Part shown: positions 8,418 to 18,200 of the stretch, one piece after another
Layout of the letters: every line of letters starts with the position of its first letter
Numbering within the stretch: position 1 is the stretch's first letter
From: Erwinia typographi
Lineage (GTDB): Bacteria > Pseudomonadota > Gammaproteobacteria > Enterobacterales > Enterobacteriaceae
DNA length: 64,000 nt
Assembly (NCBI RefSeq): GCF_000773975.1
Contig: NZ_JRUQ01000008.1
Location: 1-64,000, forward strand
Direction: 5' to 3'
Position numbers and translations under genes: made by a program
Notes under the pieces: generated by a model
Seen by the model: the letters and a program-made list of their open reading frames with translations, nothing else
What the model was told of the DNA's origin: nothing
The model's database searches: none

Positions 8418-10919
8418 ATGGAAAAGATATTTGAGATGACGGGAACCACGCTTAATCGCTACAGTCTCAACATGCCTTCCTGTCCTTATCCGCTGGATGT
8501 GGAGAGTTTTGAAGGCCTGGAGCAGATGAGTGTTCTCTACCATTACACTATCCGCTTCACCAGCCCTCACCCGGATCTCACCGCTGAAATGATGCTGAGT
8601 AAACCTGTCACCTTGAGTATGGAGAGGGGGGAACTCTTCAACCGGCTGCCGGGGAAAGTCGTACACGGAGTAGTAACGAGTTTCCGACGCCTTAACGGTT
8701 CCCGCGACCAGGTCCAGTACGAAATTATTATCGAACCTTTCCTCGCATTGCTGAACAAGCAGTTTCGATCGCACCGCTTTTTTGTTAACAAATCGGTGCC
8801 CGAGGTGGTAGCGCAGATCCTTGATGAGCACAGCCTTAAAGACTGGGAATATGAATTCGCCCTGAAAGCGGAATACCCGAAACGCGAGCAGATTAACCAG
8901 TATCAGGAAAGTGACCTGGACTTTATTGAGCGTCTGCTGGCGGAAGTGGGGATTTTCTACTTTTTTACCCTACAGCCGGATACGCAAACGGAAGTCGTGC
9001 ATTTTGCTGACCGGCAGAGTGCCTGGCAGTTTGGTAAAACGCTCCCGCTGAGCAGCCCCTCCGGCACCAATGATAACGGTGTTGAATCCGTCTGGAATGT
9101 GACCGTCCACCACAATGTGGTGGAAAGCTCGGTGACGGCCAGCGATTACAACCATCGTGAAGCGCAAAAGGTCCTGACGTCCGCTGCGGCGGATATGACC
9201 CGTGGCGAGGGTGACGGCGTGACCTACGGTGAAGTGTACCACTATCGTCCGCGTCATCTGGAAAGCGGCGACAAGATTGACCCGGCGGCGGAGACTGGAA
9301 ACTTCTGGGCGCGCCTGGAGCACGAACGCTATCTTTCCAGCCAGACGACGATAACCGGCAGCAGTACCGACGTGACCCTGAGCCCGGCACAGGTGCTGAC
9401 CATCACTGAACTGGCGATACCGGCAACGCTACCCGAGATCGTCGGGAACGGGCTGGTTATTTTACGTACCGGCTACAGCGCCAGCCGCAAGAATGCGCTA
9501 CGGGTTACGTGGTCTGCGATGCCCTATAGCGAAATCCGCTGCTGGCGTCCGCCAGCCAAACCGCGACCGGTGGTCAGCGGCACCCTGACGGCGCGGGTCA
9601 CCAGCGCCAAAGATAACGATATCTATGCCTGGCAGGATGAATCGGGCCTGTACCGGGTGAAATTTGATGCTGACCGGGATAATAAAAGCCAGGGGCGGGA
9701 GAGTATGCCGGTACGGCTGGCTAAACCCTATGGTGGTGATAAATACGGTTTTCACTTCCCGCTGATCCAGGGCACCGAGGTAGCGATTGCCTTCCACGAA
9801 GGCGACCCGGACAGGCCGTACATTGCCCACGCCCTGCATGACTCCCGTCACGTTGACCACGTCACTGAGAAGAACAGCACGCGCAACGTCATGCGAACCG
9901 CCGGTCTGAATAAGCTGCGAATGGAAGATAAGCGCGGTGAGGAGCATATCAAGCTCAGCACCGAGTATGGCGGTAAAACGCAGCTGAATTTAGGGCATAA
10001 CGTCAACAGCGCTCGTGAACTTCGCGGTGAAGGGGCCGAACTGCGTACTGATGACTGGGTGAGCATTCGCGGTGGGAAAGGCGTGTTTATCAGTGCTGAT
10101 GGTCAACCCCAGGCGCAGGGACAGATGCTGGCGATGGATGAAGCCCTTTGCCAGCTTCAGCAAGCGCAGCGTTTAACTGAGTCATTGTATAGCGCAGCTG
10201 AGACAGCAAAAGCAGAATTGGCGGATTTGCAAACGCAAAAGATACTACTCAGTGATGCGCTCACCGCACTTAATCAGTCCGCGTTGATATTCACAGCCCC
10301 TGCAGGTATTGCGCAAACGACGGCTAAAAGTTTGCAACTGTCTGCGGGGGAAAACCTCATGTCAACCAGTGGTAAAAATACTGACTTTAGCGTGCTTAAA
10401 GCCTTTACGGTAGCCGCGGGAGAGGTTGTCAGCCTGTTTGCGCAAAAAATGGGAATGAAGTTTTTCGCGGCGAAGGGCAAAGTGGATATTCAGGCACAGG
10501 GAGATGAGATGTCGCTGGAAGCGCTAAAAGATGTGCGTATCAGTAGCAGCGAAGGGAAGGTAATCATCCGCGCCGAGCAGGATATTTTACTGGTGGGTAG
10601 CGGCGGTGCTTATTTACGGATAGGTAATGGCGAGGTAGAGAGCGGAGCCCCGGATAAGGTAATACAGCGGGCAGCAGTATGGCAGAAATTTAACGGACAA
10701 AGCGCTAGCGAGATGGCACAGAAGTGGGATAAAGCTGAATACGGCCTAACCCCAGAGGTACTTTGGCCTTTTGATAATGCACCAGCGGTAGGGCTGCAGG
10801 TAGAAGCTTTTAGCGTTGAGGGGAAAAACCAGTTGCTAACCACCGTAGCAGGTGAAACGGCCCTGCATAAGAGTCCAAATGCTGATGTTGTTAATTTTAT
10901 TGTGCATAACAAGGAATAG
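8418..10919 (+). CDS. vgrG: T6SS spike protein VgrG
   Basis: VgrG trimers form the tip of the T6SS needle and carry effectors. The 833-residue product has the gp27-like base (about residues 1-370), the gp5-like OB fold (starting near GTLTARVTSAKDNDIYAWQ) with the conserved GFHFPLIQGTEV and HEGDPDRPYI motifs, and a DUF2345-type needle (about 560-760). The last 90 residues form a variable tail that probably docks the downstream lipase. I chose the ATG at 8418, which follows AAAAGGAAAT, over two earlier in-frame starts that lack a ribosome site. The gene directly precedes tle by three bases. Confidence 0.93.
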   Translation: MEKIFEMTGTTLNRYSLNMPSCPYPLDVESFEGLEQMSVLYHYTIRFTSPHPDLTAEMMLSKPVTLSMERGELFNRLPGKVVHGVVTSFRRLNGSRDQVQYEIIIEPFLALLNKQFRSHRFFVNKSVPEVVAQILDEHSLKDWEYEFALKAEYPKREQINQYQESDLDFIERLLAEVGIFYFFTLQPDTQTEVVHFADRQSAWQFGKTLPLSSPSGTNDNGVESVWNVTVHHNVVESSVTASDYNHREAQKVLTSAAADMTRGEGDGVTYGEVYHYRPRHLESGDKIDPAAETGNFWARLEHERYLSSQTTITGSSTDVTLSPAQVLTITELAIPATLPEIVGNGLVILRTGYSASRKNALRVTWSAMPYSEIRCWRPPAKPRPVVSGTLTARVTSAKDNDIYAWQDESGLYRVKFDADRDNKSQGRESMPVRLAKPYGGDKYGFHFPLIQGTEVAIAFHEGDPDRPYIAHALHDSRHVDHVTEKNSTRNVMRTAGLNKLRMEDKRGEEHIKLSTEYGGKTQLNLGHNVNSARELRGEGAELRTDDWVSIRGGKGVFISADGQPQAQGQMLAMDEALCQLQQAQRLTESLYSAAETAKAELADLQTQKILLSDALTALNQSALIFTAPAGIAQTTAKSLQLSAGENLMSTSGKNTDFSVLKAFTVAAGEVVSLFAQKMGMKFFAAKGKVDIQAQGDEMSLEALKDVRISSSEGKVIIRAEQDILLVGSGGAYLRIGNGEVESGAPDKVIQRAAVWQKFNGQSASEMAQKWDKAEYGLTPEVLWPFDNAPAVGLQVEAFSVEGKNQLLTTVAGETALHKSPNADVVNFIVHNKE

Positions 10920-10922
10920 TGC

Positions 10923-12095
10923 ATGAGTAAACAAAATCCCAATATTCTCCCTCCCATCTATACCGATGGCCCTCAGCCACATTATCAGGCAGTAACTGCC
11001 TCTATTGAAGAAAATGCCAGAGCCCTTATCTATAAAATGCCAGACCGGGTTATACCCGTTATTTTTCTACCGGGTGTGATGGGAAGTAATCTGAGATCGG
11101 ATGATAAAAAAGCGCCTGTCTGGACGGTTAACGATAAGGCGTCGATGCTAAATTGGGCTTTTAAAGGGCCAGATAAAAGAAAGAAACTGCTCAATCCATT
11201 GAATACAGAGGTTGATCCCGGAGGGGAGGTTGTTGCAGAAAGTGCCCATGAACGTGTCATGTTTAAGTCACGAGCTTCCCGTGGCTGGGGAGAAGTGGCA
11301 GCAATGAGTTACGGCACCTTTTTGCCCTGGCTGCAGGATGCACTGAACGATCATCAGTCGCTGATAAGTCATCGCACTTCGGGTAACGGTAAACAAACGC
11401 TCAGGGAAAAATTAATAGCTGGCATTACTAACAGCGCTGTTAAGGAGTTGACGCTGGCAGCTGATGAGGTTTCGCTGAGCTATAAGTATCTGTTTCCGGT
11501 ACATGCGGTGGGCTACAACTGGCTGCAGTCGAACGAGGATTCCGCAGTGAGACTGAATGAGCAGGTTGAAAAGATAGTCCTTGATTACAAGACTGCCGGT
11601 TTCAGTTGCGAAAAAGTCATTCTGGTAACTCACTCCATGGGCGGCCTGGTAGCCCGCTATTATTCAGAAAAATTGGGCGGGAGAGACCGAATATTGGGGA
11701 TTGTTCACGGCGTAATGCCGGTTCTGGGGGCACCTATTGCTTATAAACGCATGAAAACGGGTGAGGCTGGTACGATCGGTAAGGTGATTGGGGCAAACGG
11801 TGCGGAGATGACTGCAGTAATGACTCAGTCGCCGGGGCCTCTGCAGTTGTTGCCGGGTAAGCGTTATGGCAGTGGCTGGCTGCAAATTGAGGGTATGCAG
11901 CAGGCGCTGCCAAAAGAAGCCGATCCCTATACCGATATTTATCTTGAGCGTTCGGCCTGGTGGGGGTTGTGTGAAGAGCGGTTTATTAATCCGGACAATA
12001 AAATAATGGATAAAATACAATTGGACAAGGACTGGAAAGATTATGATTTTCTAGTGCAAAGCAAAGCAAAGCAAAGCAAAGCAAAGCAAAGTTAA
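10923..12095 (+). CDS. tle: T6SS phospholipase effector Tle, N-terminal part (currently out of frame with its C-terminus)
   Basis: This encodes an alpha/beta-hydrolase lipase effector delivered with VgrG. IPVIFLPGVMGSN (about residues 44-56) forms the oxyanion-hole region and THSMGG contains the nucleophile Ser238. In the present sequence translation enters a (GCAAA)7 tract and stops at 12093-12095 after the repetitive tail VQSKAKQSKAKQS, giving 390 residues. The catalytic Asp (GDGTVP) and His (DHEGAY) are encoded further on, in another frame (12091-12567). As read, the product should be inactive. Changing the tract by +1 or -2 units fuses the parts into 549 or 544 residues. See the repeat and C-terminal entries. 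Confidence 0.9.
   Translation: MSKQNPNILPPIYTDGPQPHYQAVTASIEENARALIYKMPDRVIPVIFLPGVMGSNLRSDDKKAPVWTVNDKASMLNWAFKGPDKRKKLLNPLNTEVDPGGEVVAESAHERVMFKSRASRGWGEVAAMSYGTFLPWLQDALNDHQSLISHRTSGNGKQTLREKLIAGITNSAVKELTLAADEVSLSYKYLFPVHAVGYNWLQSNEDSAVRLNEQVEKIVLDYKTAGFSCEKVILVTHSMGGLVARYYSEKLGGRDRILGIVHGVMPVLGAPIAYKRMKTGEAGTIGKVIGANGAEMTAVMTQSPGPLQLLPGKRYGSGWLQIEGMQQALPKEADPYTDIYLERSAWWGLCEERFINPDNKIMDKIQLDKDWKDYDFLVQSKAKQSKAKQS
12056..12091 (+). repeat. Pentanucleotide tract (GCAAA)7 inside tle
   Basis: Seven perfect GCAAA units occupy 12056-12090 and are followed by a G. Units of five are not divisible by three, so slipped-strand mispairing changes the frame. The upstream frame is offset 0 and the downstream conserved frame is offset 1. 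A gain of one unit (+5) or a loss of two (-10) therefore joins them, whereas seven units leave the gene off. This is the classic form of a contingency locus. Confidence 0.9.
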
Positions 12096-12567
12096 GCCTG
12101 TTATTGAAGAATTACACGGCCATTATCATTCCTGCACATATGTATTTTATGGAAATAACGAAAAAAAATGTCTTTCCTATGCCACTCTGCGTTGGAAAGA
12201 TACTAGCTATAAAAGTTTTCGGGGGCCAGAAAGTCAGCCAGCGACTGAGAAAGGGGGCATTTTTTATCCACCGCAGCGTTACAACCAGACAGTCAGAATT
12301 GCCGGTTTTGTTCCTCCTGATGGAGAAACCATTTTAAAAGAGTTTACCCTCTCGCCACCGCAGGATGCGGGAGATGGAACGGTACCGGTGCGTGCAGCAG
12401 TCATTAACTCCCCCTATGTCCAGACTCAAACCGAATTACGCGTCGACCATGAAGGGGCTTATAAAGAACTCGATGACGGGAGTATAGATTCCCGCTGGTT
12501 CACCCTGTGGTCAATTATAAAAATCACACAAAAAATTAAAAAAACAGAGCTGGCATATGCTGAGTAA
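12091..12567 (+). pseudogene. tle: Tle C-terminal part in the alternative frame (catalytic Asp and His)
   Basis: From 12091 the frame VKPVIEELHGHYHS runs open to a TAA at 12565-12567. It has no start codon of its own and only makes sense as the continuation of the lipase. It carries AGDGTVPVRAA (Asp codon at 12371-12373) and VDHEGAYKEL (His codon at 12448-12450), the conserved acid and histidine of this lipase fold, and a WFTLW segment near the end. It overlaps the immunity gene start by 11 bases, so the ON form would be translationally coupled to the immunity gene. Intactness of more than 150 codons argues against an old pseudogene. Confidence 0.85.
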
Positions 12568-13696
12568 ATATAAACCGCTAATGCTGGTAGTGCTGTTAAT
12601 TATTGTTATTATAACCGGCTGGTATTTTACCCGTTCTTATCCGCCACAGAGTAAACTATCATCAGTAGAGGAAATACATGTGAAAGCCCTATTAAAAGAG
12701 ATGAAGACCCACTGTGTTGGTCGTTATCTGGTTGACCTGCCTACCTCTTTTACGCTATCGACGGGGGCTGAACCGCTGGATAAAAACCAGTGGATTGCCA
12801 ATGTCAAGTGGCCAGAACGGTCTTATAATACCTATATTACCAGCAAACGCATGTACTATCCGGCTTTTGAACAGATGCTTAAACGGCGTGAAAAAGAGCT
12901 GTCGAAAACACGAACTGACAATCCGGCCAACATGCCGTTTCTAAAAAAAATTTGGCCGCTGCCGGCGGGAATGAATGGCGTTATTTTTGAAAGGAATCTG
13001 GGTATCAGTGCGGATGACGCGATAAGGACGTTAGAGGCCTATATTTATTCTGAAGGTGTGGCAATGAAAATTCAAAAAGAAAGCATTAACGATCTGGCTC
13101 CTCGATATAAAAAGGATCGTGAAAGACGAGGAAGTGAAACAAATTATATTCCTGGTGATCTTGATAAACTCAGCAATTTGCTCTCTCGTTTAAGAGGGCG
13201 GGAGGAGGATGAAATCCCTCGTGGGGCAGGGAGCTGTATCGCTAATGCATTTATCGCGGCGCAGACATCATGGCGCGAAGAGGAAGATATCGCATTCGTA
13301 TTTTCCAGTGAAAACCTGCTAGGGATTAACTTTGTTATCGATACTGATAATTCCACTCGGGAGGAAATTAGTTTACTGGATAGGGCTGATGAAATAACTA
13401 AAATATTGTCCGAGGTTGATGCGAAAATTATCAGGAAAGGTCGTCGTGAAATAAATAACATGAAGGCGGAAGAAATGCTGGCGTCAGGGCCTAAGTGGGG
13501 CAGTGTCAACCCGGTTTATATATTTAATCTTTTTATTAATGAAACGCAGGGTAGTAACAAGACTCCTTACTTTAACGCAATTTTAACAAATGAAGGGAAT
13601 TCAGATATCCCTTTCACAGGCTACAATCAGGATGAATTGATGGCTATGTGGGATACCATCACCCAAACTGTACGGATGCGGCCGGGAACACTCTGA
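12557..13696 (+). CDS. tli: T6SS immunity protein, Tli4-type
   Basis: This 379-residue protein probably neutralises the lipase in the periplasm. A hydrophobic N-terminal segment (residues 8-25) anchors or exports it, with no lipobox Cys. The motif CVGRYLVDLPTSF (about residues 53-65) is characteristic of Tli4-family immunity proteins, which have two homologous domains. Its ATG lies inside the end of the lipase C-terminal frame, and no good Shine-Dalgarno site precedes it, which suggests coupling to full-length tle translation. If so, immunity output may change with the tract length. It is AT-rich, like the rest of the effector block. Confidence 0.82.
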   Translation: MLSKYKPLMLVVLLIIVIITGWYFTRSYPPQSKLSSVEEIHVKALLKEMKTHCVGRYLVDLPTSFTLSTGAEPLDKNQWIANVKWPERSYNTYITSKRMYYPAFEQMLKRREKELSKTRTDNPANMPFLKKIWPLPAGMNGVIFERNLGISADDAIRTLEAYIYSEGVAMKIQKESINDLAPRYKKDRERRGSETNYIPGDLDKLSNLLSRLRGREEDEIPRGAGSCIANAFIAAQTSWREEEDIAFVFSSENLLGINFVIDTDNSTREEISLLDRADEITKILSEVDAKIIRKGRREINNMKAEEMLASGPKWGSVNPVYIFNLFINETQGSNKTPYFNAILTNEGNSDIPFTGYNQDELMAMWDTITQTVRMRPGTL

Positions 13697-13899
13697 TAGT
13701 AGATTTTTTGTAGTACAGTATATTATTTTCAGAAAATAATTTTTTGCTGCTGTCGAAATTGTCTGTGGAAGGGGTTTTATTTTAATTGTAAGTTTATGGG
13801 TTTTTTATAAATTATAATCGTTGTTCCTGGAGTGACGTCTACCTAAATACTTTACTAATTAACTATTTTTTAAACTTCTTAATTAAAAAGGTAAACATT
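13697..13899. other. AT-rich intergenic stretch before the PAAR gene
   Basis: About 200 bases of very AT-rich sequence separate the immunity gene from the PAAR gene. It may hold a promoter for the PAAR-tssM block. No hairpin followed by a T-run and no conserved operator is evident. Confidence 0.4.
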
Positions 13900-14160
13900 A
13901 TGTCAGCACTGGCTTGTCTGGGAGATGCCACTACGCATGGTGGTAAAATTATTTCTGCCACCTCTACTATATTTATTAATGGCATCCAGGTGGCACTGGT
14001 TGGCGACCTGGTGTCTTGCCCTGAACACGGCACCAATCGAATTGTTGAGGGGGACCCTACAGCCTATGAGAATGGTGTGTCCGTTGTGGTTGATCGTTGT
14101 TTATGTGAATGTGGTTGCAGAGTTATCAGTTCCCAAACTGACAGCGCTATCGAGTCCTGA
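13900..14160 (+). CDS. PAAR-domain spike-tip protein
   Basis: PAAR proteins sharpen the VgrG spike and can connect effectors to it. The 86-residue product covers a single PAAR domain: ACLGDATTHGGKI, an INGIQVALVGDLVSCPEHG segment with the metal-coordinating Cys/His, and the closing VDRCLCECGCRV cluster. There is no toxin extension, so it is a structural tip. A ribosome site (AAAAGG) lies about eight bases before the ATG. Confidence 0.93.
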   Translation: MSALACLGDATTHGGKIISATSTIFINGIQVALVGDLVSCPEHGTNRIVEGDPTAYENGVSVVVDRCLCECGCRVISSQTDSAIES

Positions 14161-14201
14161 TTATGCTATGGCCTATTCCAAAAATTCCCGCAAAGGCGGT
14201 A

Positions 14202-15275
14202 ATGTCTAAGCCGGACTATAAGCGCTGGATAATAATTTTGCTGATTATGTCTCAGGTAGGAACATTGCTTGCGCTTTTTCTGGGGAAAGTGACAAGTTAC
14301 GATCAAGCTTTGCTGTATGGTATGTTGCCAGCAATATTACTCTGGTTGTTATTTTTTGGTCTGGCATTTTCTCGCTATGAGCACTCTGTTAATGCGGCTC
14401 TGCTATGGAATGAAGAAACAGAGATAACCAAACGTCACTGGCAGCGCTGGAGCAGAAAACAACAGATTGTGGTGAGTAATGTCGTACTGAGCCCAGAGGA
14501 GAATGGCATAGGGGCATTGCTCGGAAACCTTGCAGATATCCCTGCATATCCTGCAAAAGCAAGACCTCTTTTTATTGATTTACCGGGACTGATTAATCGA
14601 TTGGAATTTATTGACCAAGAAACAGAAAAGCAATGTCCTGGCTATCGTCATTATCTCAGTGAAATTTTTATTCAGTTTTCAGGGAAATATCAAAAAGAAA
14701 TGATAGGTCAGGAAGTTTATAAACAATGGGACCTGTATCCGAAATATTCGGATAAAGTAGAATTATTTTGTGCTAATGATGAAAATGAACTGAGTGGTTT
14801 GGTCCTGCTGATTTTTTTGCAGGGCTGGGACAGCAGGCATACAGAAAAGTACAGCGAATTTATCACCGCGCAATTAATCGCTTCTGACCATTTCGTTAGC
14901 CAATATACTCTCCCCATCATCTCCGCAGTAGGGAGATGTCTTTCTTCTGACTCATTGTTCGGGGCATTGGATATGTTATCTGAATATAATCGATTGAAGA
15001 GTGAGTCGATTCGTTATGTCTGGGTCTCGGGTATGGATGATGAACGGGAGAAGTTAGTAAAGCACCTTCTGGAAAAGTCTTGGGCTTTGCCTGACAAACG
15101 TCCTCTGATTTCCCTGGACCACTCATTCGGTCCGCCCGGTCCGCTAATGTTTCCGCTGTCGGTTTCCCTTTTGGTTGACGCAGCAAAGAACACTGGGGAA
15201 GTTCAATTACTTATTCTTCGAAACGAGGAAAGCAGGTATTTACTTTGTCTTATTGTCCGGGAGCTTTTTTTATGA
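14202..15275 (+). CDS. T6SS-linked membrane protein of unknown function
   Basis: The product of about 357 residues has two transmembrane segments near the N-terminus (about residues 9-28 and 37-57), then a cytoplasmic or periplasmic domain of about 300 residues without motifs that I recognise. I prefer the ATG at 14202 because AAAGGCGG precedes it. An in-frame ATG at 14163 lacks a ribosome site. Its stop overlaps the tssM start (ATGA), so it is co-translated with tssM and is probably a regular accessory of this T6SS subtype. An immunity or assembly role is possible, but nothing in the sequence decides it. Confidence 0.7.
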   Translation: MSKPDYKRWIIILLIMSQVGTLLALFLGKVTSYDQALLYGMLPAILLWLLFFGLAFSRYEHSVNAALLWNEETEITKRHWQRWSRKQQIVVSNVVLSPEENGIGALLGNLADIPAYPAKARPLFIDLPGLINRLEFIDQETEKQCPGYRHYLSEIFIQFSGKYQKEMIGQEVYKQWDLYPKYSDKVELFCANDENELSGLVLLIFLQGWDSRHTEKYSEFITAQLIASDHFVSQYTLPIISAVGRCLSSDSLFGALDMLSEYNRLKSESIRYVWVSGMDDEREKLVKHLLEKSWALPDKRPLISLDHSFGPPGPLMFPLSVSLLVDAAKNTGEVQLLILRNEESRYLLCLIVRELFL

Positions 15276-18200
15276 CAACGGATATGTCATCGCAAAAATT
15301 CCGCCTTGGTATTACTGGATATGTCATTGTCATTATGTCTCTGGCAGGAATATGTGCTTTCCTGATATGTATGTTTCAGAATGAACTTGTTTCCAGGAAT
15401 ATAACAAAGCAGACGGCGTGGACTGTCTGGGGATGTTCTTTTTCTTTTTTTCTGGTTCTGATAGTTATTGTTTTTTTTCTGCAACGGAATAAATATAAAA
15501 AAGAGCAGAGTTCATACCGTCCGGAAAGTATTCTGTGTAATTGTGATGGAAAACCATTAAAGACACTCTCTTCTGTCAGGCATTTTCCCTCCGTCGCCGA
15601 GATCCATGCAGCGATGCGCAATCTCTATGGCCGGGGCTGGTCACGCAAAGTCCGCATTCTGCTTATTACTGGCAGTTCCAGTGACGTTGAGCAGCTCACG
15701 CCTGGCCTGACCTCGCAATACTGGCAGGAAGACCGGGGAACGCTGCTGCTATGGGGCGGTGACCTGAATAGTCAGCCGGACATGCAGTGGTTAACCGCAC
15801 TACGCAAGCTTCGGTATCGTCCGGCAGACGGGATGGTATGGGTGACCACGGCGTTTGACCGGTTCTCCACAGCGGATCTGTCGCCGCCGCCGTCAGTGCC
15901 TGACGACAGCACCATGGATAGCTTTGCCCATGCCATCAGCGCCTGCAATGAGGTGCTGGGCTGGCAGTTACCGCTGTACGTCTGGTCTTTGCATCCGCGT
16001 GCGGGGGCGCAAAATGGCCGTATTATTCAGGCCACAGGGTGTCTGTTGCCTGCTGGTTGCCCGCCTGGCGCGCTGGCTGACCAGCTGCGGGAGCTTTCTC
16101 CGACGTTACTCTCACAGGGTATCCAGCAAATCAGCGGTGAGTCGCAGTTCGCCTTTCTGCTGATGCTGGCTGACCAGCTAATTAATCAACCTGAAAGCAT
16201 AGCCGCGCCGCTGGCGGTCCTGCTCAACCCCTATCGTCCATTACCGCTGGCGGGGGTGGTCTTTAGTCAGCCCTCTTACGGTGCTGAACGCAGCGTGAAA
16301 CATCACTGGGGAATGGATAAGCGCTGGGAGGTCTTGCCGGAGTCCATACGTTCGCTACCGTCCGCGCTGCGTCCGCGAAAACCGGGTATCAACTGGCGGC
16401 AGGGGATAGCTTTCACCCTGAGCCTGCTGATGGTGTTATGGGGGAACTGGCTGCTGGTCTCCTTTGTCAGTAATCGCAACCTGATTGTCGGTGCCCAGCA
16501 GCAGGCGGCGCTGGCTGCAGAGCAACATCAGCCGCTGGCAGAGCGTTTACACGCGCTTCTGGCGTTACAGAAAACGCTGGCGCGCCTACAGTACCGTGCA
16601 GAACACAGCGTGCCCTGGTACAGCCGGGCAGGACTTAATCAGAACGGTGAACTGTTAACTGCGCTCTGGCCACGCTACTGGGATAGCGCACGGCCGCTGC
16701 TGCGTGATGCCGCCGCCACCCATCTTCAGCAACAGCTCAATGCCTTCGTACAGCTGCCGCCCGGCAGCCCGCTACGCGAGCAGATGGCCAAATCCACTTA
16801 CCAACGGCTAAAACTGTATCTGATGCTGGCTCGTCCAGAGCATATCGACGGGACGTGGTTCAGCACGGCGTTAGCGGATGACTGGCCGAAGCGGTCGGGC
16901 GTAAAAGAGAGCCTGTGGCAGGGGATGGCCCCGTCGCTGCTGGCGTTTTATGCCACCAGTCTGGCGCTCCATCCGCAATGGAATCTGTCGGCAGATGAGA
17001 ATCTGGTCAGCCAGGCACGTTCGCTATTGGTTCGCCTGATGGGGATGCGTAACAGTGAATCAACCCAGTATCAGAAGATGCTGGCGCAGGTGGTGAATCA
17101 CCATGCCGATATGCGACTGGCAGAGATGACTGGCGACACTGATGCCTCACTTCTGTTCACGACGGATCGCGTGGTGCCCGGTATGTTCACCCGTCAGGCC
17201 TGGGTGCAGGCGGTACAGCCAGCTATTGAGGCCGTGATTAAAGCGCGCCGCGACGAAATTGACTGGGTGCTGAGCGACAATAAACCGCAACCCCAGCAGG
17301 AAACCTCACCAGAAGCGCTACAGCAACGGTTAACGGAACGCTACTTCGCCGACTTCAGTCGCGCCTGGCTGGATTTCCTGAACAGCCTGCGTTGGAACCG
17401 CGCGGCGACGCTGTCTGATGCTATTGATCAGCTCACCCTGATGGCCGATGTGCGTCAGTCTCCGCTGGTGGCGCTGATGAATACCCTGAATGTGCAGGGG
17501 CGGACCGGCCAGAGCGGCGAGGCGCTGTCCGATTCACTGGTGAAATCCGCTAAAAATCTGCTGGGTGGCGGAAGTAAAGATGCCATCGATCGGAGCGTCG
17601 GGGCGCAGGGGCCACTGGATGCCACCTTTGGGCCGGTACTGTCGCTGATGGAGAAAAACAGAGCGGGAAATCAAACCCAGAGCCTGCAAACTTATCTGAC
17701 CCGTGTTACCCAGGTGCGTCTGCGTTTACAGCAGGTCACCAACGCCGCTGACCCGCAGGCGATGACTCAGGCGCTGGCGCAGACCGTGTTTCAGGGCAAA
17801 GCCGTGGATCTGACCGAAACCCGTGATTACGGCAGTCTGATAGCGGCTGGCCTCGGTCAGGAGTGGAGCGGATTTGGACGGACGGTGTTTGTCCATCCGA
17901 TGGAGCAGGCCTGGCAGCAGGTACTGGCCCCGGCGGCGGACAGCCTCAATGCCCTGTGGCAGCAGGCGGTCGTCAGCGACTGGAACAGCGTTTTTGCTGG
18001 TCGCTATCCGTTTAACCACTCCGCCAGCGAAGCCTCTTTGCCGCTGCTGGCAAAATATCTGAATGCGGACTCGGGGCGCATCGCAGAGTTCCTGCAAACG
18101 CGTCTCAAAGGCGTGCTGCACCGTGAAGGCAGCCACTGGACGCCGGACAGCATAAATGCTCAGGGGCTGACTTTTAACCCGGCATTTCTTAGCGCCATCA

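Noticed and set aside
12104..12337. Open frame of 77 codons downstream of the lipase stop
   Set aside because: It lies on the same strand in a frame different from the conserved lipase C-terminus (12091-12567), whose motifs show which frame is real.
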